From positions 1-32,499 of the forward strand of contig JAAZAR010000074.1 of assembly GCA_012514235.1 (NCBI GenBank): a stretch of 32,499 nt of DNA, written 5' to 3'. Every line of letters begins with the position of its first letter. Position 1 is the first letter of the stretch. Both the position numbers and the translations under genes were made by a program. The DNA comes from Actinomycetota bacterium. GTDB taxonomy: Bacteria; Actinomycetota; Thermoleophilia; UBA2241. Under the pieces are notes generated by a model, which was given only the letters and a program-made list of their open reading frames with translations, ran no database searches and was not told where the DNA came from. Of the stretch, positions 30,201 to 32,499 are shown piece after piece.

Positions 30201-31686
30201 GGTGGCCAGCTGCACGCCGCGCACCCACGAGCCCATCTTCCAGGACACCCTGCGCGAGGCCGGGCTCAACCCGTTCCTCTTCGAGATGGCCAACATCCGC
30301 GACCAGGCGAGCTGGGTGCACGCCAAGGAGCCGGAGAAGGCCACGCAGAAGGCCAAGGAACTGGTCCAGATGAGCGTGGCCAGGGCCCGGCTCCTCGAGC
30401 CGCTCTACAAGGTCGACGTGCCGCTCACCCATACGGCCGTCGTGGTCGGCGGCGGCGTGGCCGGCATGACGGCCGCCTCGGCGCTCGGCGACATGGGCCA
30501 CGAGGTCCATCTGGTCGAGCGCACCGACAAGCTCGGCGGCCACGTGCTTGAGCTGGGCACGACCACCAAGGGCAACGACCCGGCGCAGCTGGTCAAGGAC
30601 CTCGAGCAGCGCCTGGTCGACAACCCCAACGTCAAGATCCACCTCGAGTCCGAGCTGGCCGACTTCCACGGCTTCATCGGCAACTTCTCGAGCGTCATCG
30701 CCGACAAGGACGGCAAGCGCACGCCGGTCGACAACGGCGTGGTCGTGGTCGCCACCGGCGGCATCGAGAACAAGCCGGACGGCCTGTATGGATGGGGCGA
30801 GAGCCAGAAGGTCGTCACCGGCATGGACCTCGAGCGCATGCTCAAGGAGGACGACCCGGCGCTCAAGGACGTCAAGTCCGCCGGGTTCATCCTCTGCGCC
30901 GGCTCGCTCGACGAGACCCATCCGTACTGCTCGCGCACCTGCTGCCAGCAGAGCGTCCGCAACGCGATCGCGCTCAAGGAGCAGGACCCGGAGCGGCAGG
31001 TGTACGTCTGGTTCAAGGAGATGCGCACCTACGGCCTGCTCGAGGAGTACTACACGAAGGCGCGTGAGCTCGGCGTCATCTTCACGCGCTACGACAACGA
31101 CACGCCGCCGCAGGTGAGCGCCAACGGCAGCGTCAGCCTCAAGGCCCGCGACCCGTATCTGGGCCGCGACGTCGAGCTGCCGCTCGACCTGCTGGTGCTG
31201 GCCACCCCGACGGTCGCGCCGGAGGGCGCGAGCGACCTGAGCAAGCTGCTCAAGGTGCCGCTCACGGCCGACGGCTTCTATCTCGAGGCGCACGTCAAGC
31301 TGCGCCCCGTGGACTTCGCCTCCGAGGGCATCTTCCTCTGCGGCGCCGCCCACTACCCCAAGAGCATCGAGGAGACGATCTCGCAGGCCTACGCCGCCGC
31401 GGGTCGCGCCGCGGCCATCCTGGCCAAGCCGGCGCTCAAGGCCGGCGGCGTCGTGGCGGAGGTCGACCAGGACAAGTGCGCAGCCTGCCTCACGTGCGTG
31501 CGCGTCTGCCCCTACGAGGTCCCGATCATCGAACCCGAGACCAAGAAGGCCAAGATCGAGGCGGCCGCCTGTCAGGGCTGCGGCGTGTGCGTCAGCGAGT
31601 GCCCCGTCAAGGCGATCACGCTGCACCACTACACCGACGCCCAGATCTTCGCCAAGGAAGAGGCGCTCTTCATGGAGGTGAGCTGA
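27238..31686 (+). CDS. hdrA: HdrA / GltD-like / HdrA fusion flavoprotein
   Basis: 1482 residues from ATG 27238 (AAAGGAG upstream). Domain order: HdrA FAD site GGGVAG (16-21) with NDCSMC (58-63); a ferredoxin CTSCGECAPKC (112-122); a GltD-type Fe-S region (Cys162, 166, 201, 205, 209, 213); FAD motif GAGPSG (257-262) and dinucleotide motif GGGDVAFD (391-398); a Cys-rich stretch (629-645); HdrA core CVGS-x7-CSSVCC (728-744); then a second HdrA unit with VCHCG (932-934), FAD motif GGGVAG (1071-1076), CAGS-x7-CSRTCC (1220-1236) and two C-terminal ferredoxins (1414-1424, 1445-1455). HdrA flavoproteins split electron pairs between ferredoxin and a second acceptor. The GltD/NfnL-like part suggests direct NAD(P)H use. 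mvhD and metV follow in one operon; hdrB and hdrC are not seen here. Confidence 0.93.
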   Translation: MSGSPPKSTGAALVVGGGVAGIQCSLDLAEGGYKVYLVEKSPALGGHMAQLDKTFPTNDCSMCTLSPKLVEAGRHLNIDVITNSELVGLEGEPGSFKAKVYHHARFVDPDICTSCGECAPKCPVVVPDPYNEELGERKAIFKLYPQAIPNTYAVTKKGHSPCKRACAVHTSAQGYLALIADGRFAEAYTVASEPNPFPAVCGRVCTHKCETDCTRGDVDEPLAIAGLKRFVSDYAFENVPLPEKADVTYKEKVAVVGAGPSGLTAARDLALLGYEVTVFESKPEPGGMLRFGIPEYRLPKAALQQDIDRILALGVDLQLNKAAGKDFTVDGLMEKDGGGYKAVYLAVGLQGGRTLPIPGADAAGVLDAVSVLKAASLGEKVDIGKHVVVIGGGDVAFDAGRTALRLGAEKVTINCIEDDQSVPASDDELTEGLDEGISFNCSCMPSRIITDDAGRARKVEFLACSLGDPDERGWRPPVAVTGSEHELECDTVIFAIGQSMVEDFLEGADGVTVEKGQIVTDKATLATGKQGVFAGGDAAARAPWTAIEAVAAGRRAARSIHNYLRGEELLPIEDDVMDEARPEDAVLEATERMARLPMPHLAGAARKIVWDEVNTGFSEEQAVAEAKRCLNCAVCSECMECVRACGPGALVHGERDAEMDIEVGAVVMATGFDLSVPGPNSEYGYQRYPNVLSALEYERMLSASGPTIGSVQRRDNGKHPKKIAFIQCVGSRDQEHEYCSSVCCSFANKQAMLTIDHEPDCEPTVFLMDMRAQGKGFDAFYQRAIDKGVKFIRSRPSYIKEDPVTRDLLISWEDEAGKLHETRYDMVVLSAGLEPARKAQEAAGHVGVALNRHGFCELHEFNPLETSRKGVFIVGPFGEPKDIPDSVAQASAAAAQVMTGLADSRGTLTVDKEYPDEKSVVGEEPRVGVFVCHCGSNIAGVIGVESVAEYASKLPGVVFATDTMYTCSSDSLSLIREKIEEHDLNRVVVASCTPRTHEPIFQDTLREAGLNPFLFEMANIRDQASWVHAKEPEKATQKAKELVQMSVARARLLEPLYKVDVPLTHTAVVVGGGVAGMTAASALGDMGHEVHLVERTDKLGGHVLELGTTTKGNDPAQLVKDLEQRLVDNPNVKIHLESELADFHGFIGNFSSVIADKDGKRTPVDNGVVVVATGGIENKPDGLYGWGESQKVVTGMDLERMLKEDDPALKDVKSAGFILCAGSLDETHPYCSRTCCQQSVRNAIALKEQDPERQVYVWFKEMRTYGLLEEYYTKARELGVIFTRYDNDTPPQVSANGSVSLKARDPYLGRDVELPLDLLVLATPTVAPEGASDLSKLLKVPLTADGFYLEAHVKLRPVDFASEGIFLCGAAHYPKSIEETISQAYAAAGRAAAILAKPALKAGGVVAEVDQDKCAACLTCVRVCPYEVPIIEPETKKAKIEAAACQGCGVCVSECPVKAITLHHYTDAQIFAKEEALFMEVS

Positions 31687-31687
31687 C

Positions 31688-32281
31688 ATGGCCGACGCCG
31701 ACGTGAAGGCCGTCGCCGGGGGCGCGGCGCCCGAGGCGACGGACGAGGCGCCGAAGAAGCCGGTCGATCCGGACTTCGAGCCCGAGATCATCGTCTTCGC
31801 GTGCCACTACTGCGCGTATGCGGCAGCCGACCTTGCCGGCAGCATGCGCCTGCAGTACCCGACCAACATCCGCATGATCAAGCTGCCGTGCACCGGCAAG
31901 CTCGAGGTCATCCACCTGCTCAAGGCGATCGAGTCGGGTGCGGACGGCGTGTACGCCGCCGGCTGCCTCGAGGGCGAGTGCCACTACCTCAAGGGCAACC
32001 TGTGGGCGCGCAAGCGCGTGAATCACGTCAAGACGCTGCTCGAGGAGGTCGGCATCGAGCCCGAGCGCGTGGAGATGTACAACATGTCCTCGGCCATGGG
32101 GGCCAAGTTCGCCGAGGTCGCGACCGAGTTCACCGAGCGCATCAAGGCGCTCGGCCCCAACCCCGTCAAACGCGAGGGCGTGGACCCGCACGCCGCCGCC
32201 CGCGAAGCGCTCGGCGGCGTGGCGATGCCCGACGACCCCGCTCCGTCCGCCGCCACCAGTGAGGAAGGACACGCAGAATGA
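31688..32281 (+). CDS. mvhD: MvhD/HdrD-delta type 2Fe-2S subunit
   Basis: 197 residues from ATG 31688, one base after the hdrA stop, with GGAGGTG inside the end of hdrA. An approximately 30-residue acidic/Ala-rich N-terminal extension precedes the core FACHYCAYAAADLAGSMRLQYP. The five cluster cysteines are in place: Cys39, Cys42, Cys68 (PCTGK), Cys93 and Cys98 (GCLEGEC). MvhD passes electrons between a donor module and HdrA in hydrogenase-, formate dehydrogenase- and MetVF-linked heterodisulfide-reductase complexes. Here it should join the HdrA fusion to MetV/MetF. The C-terminal 40 residues are a Pro/Ala-rich extension. Its stop overlaps the metV start (ATGA), so translation is coupled. Confidence 0.93.
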   Translation: MADADVKAVAGGAAPEATDEAPKKPVDPDFEPEIIVFACHYCAYAAADLAGSMRLQYPTNIRMIKLPCTGKLEVIHLLKAIESGADGVYAAGCLEGECHYLKGNLWARKRVNHVKTLLEEVGIEPERVEMYNMSSAMGAKFAEVATEFTERIKALGPNPVKREGVDPHAAAREALGGVAMPDDPAPSAATSEEGHAE

Positions 32282-32499
32282 TCACCGCCGAACGCAAACC
32301 CCTCGACGAGATCCTCGCGCTCGTCGGCGACAAGAAGAAGGTCCTCGTGGCCGGGTGCGACACCTGCGTCGCCATCTGCCTCACGGGCGGCGAGAAGGAG
32401 GCCGAGATCCTGGCCAGCGAGCTGCGGATCAAGGCCGAGCAGGACGGCCGTGAGGCCACCATCGAGCACACGGCGGCCATCCGCCAGTGCGAGTGGGAG
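32278..32499 (+). CDS. metV: MetV, methylene-THF reductase partner protein (5' part)
   Basis: The first 74 residues of a gene cut by the right edge, starting at ATG 32278 in an ATGA overlap with mvhD, with GAGGAAGG upstream. The start MITAERKPLDEIL and the cysteine motif AGCDTCVAIC (Cys27, Cys30, Cys34) followed by LTGGEKEAEILA, then RQCEWE, match MetV (the methylene-tetrahydrofolate reductase C-terminal-like Zn/Fe-S protein of acetogens). MetV binds MetF and links it to the HdrA-MvhD electron chain in Moorella. metF is expected just beyond the window. The overlap and order hdrA-mvhD-metV make an operon certain; the physiological direction cannot be read from sequence. Confidence 0.88.
   Translation, partial: MITAERKPLDEILALVGDKKKVLVAGCDTCVAICLTGGEKEAEILASELRIKAEQDGREATIEHTAAIRQCEWE

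Noticed and set aside
27247..31791. Open frame of about 1510 codons opposite the hdrA fusion gene
   Set aside because: It mirrors hdrA codon positions, has no recognisable domain and is dominated by Val, Ala, Asp, Leu and His. The plus-strand protein is clearly conserved.

Overview
The window is about 32.5 kb of very GC-rich DNA with dense, mostly SD-led genes, some GTG starts and several apparently leaderless genes. The gene content is that of a strict or facultative anaerobe: a pyruvate:ferredoxin oxidoreductase subunit, a cytochrome c nitrite reductase, and an HdrA-MvhD-MetV operon of the kind found with the Wood-Ljungdahl pathway. High GC, a LacI regulator, leaderless promoters and the absence of obvious outer-membrane genes suggest a deep-branching anaerobic actinomycete-like bacterium. 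This placement is an inference; nothing in the window fixes the phylum. I see no tRNA, rRNA, CRISPR array, transposase or integrase, and no gene-free stretch longer than 300 bases.

Layout. 1-680: 3' part of a PFOR beta-subunit gene, followed by a long palindrome. 862-6307: small anchored protein; YdcF/SanA-type membrane protein; a flavoprotein of the ferredoxin-NADP reductase type with a 1-base frameshift near its 3' end; an MFS transporter; an anchored SGNH-hydrolase-like protein. 6534-8487: nrfHA, encoding the ammonia-forming nitrite reductase, with an unusual CxxCH active-site heme motif. 12277 down to 8504 (minus strand): a DUF2318 protein, two FtsX/MacB-type permeases and an ATPase, matching the accessory half of P19/FTR1 iron-uptake loci but without P19 or FTR1. 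12455-15906: a P-type ATPase convergent with endonuclease III, the two stop codons sharing one CTAG.

16019-27014 looks like an amino-acid and peptide scavenging region: GNAT acetyltransferase, a full-length ATP-dependent 5-oxoprolinase, a LapA-domain protein, a class III aminotransferase, an oligopeptide-type binding protein with a C-terminal membrane anchor, a LacI regulator and a YtcJ-type amidohydrolase. A direct-repeat operator candidate lies just downstream of the predicted aminotransferase promoter.

27238-32499 (running off the edge) is the most interesting part: a 1482-residue HdrA / GltD-like / HdrA fusion, then MvhD, then the start of MetV. By analogy with Moorella MetFV-HdrABC-MvhD this should couple NAD(P)H oxidation, ferredoxin and methylene-tetrahydrofolate reduction, with the pyridine-nucleotide module built into the HdrA chain. 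A Rex-like (NADH/NAD+ sensor) operator candidate overlaps its promoter, and a stem-loop lies in its leader.
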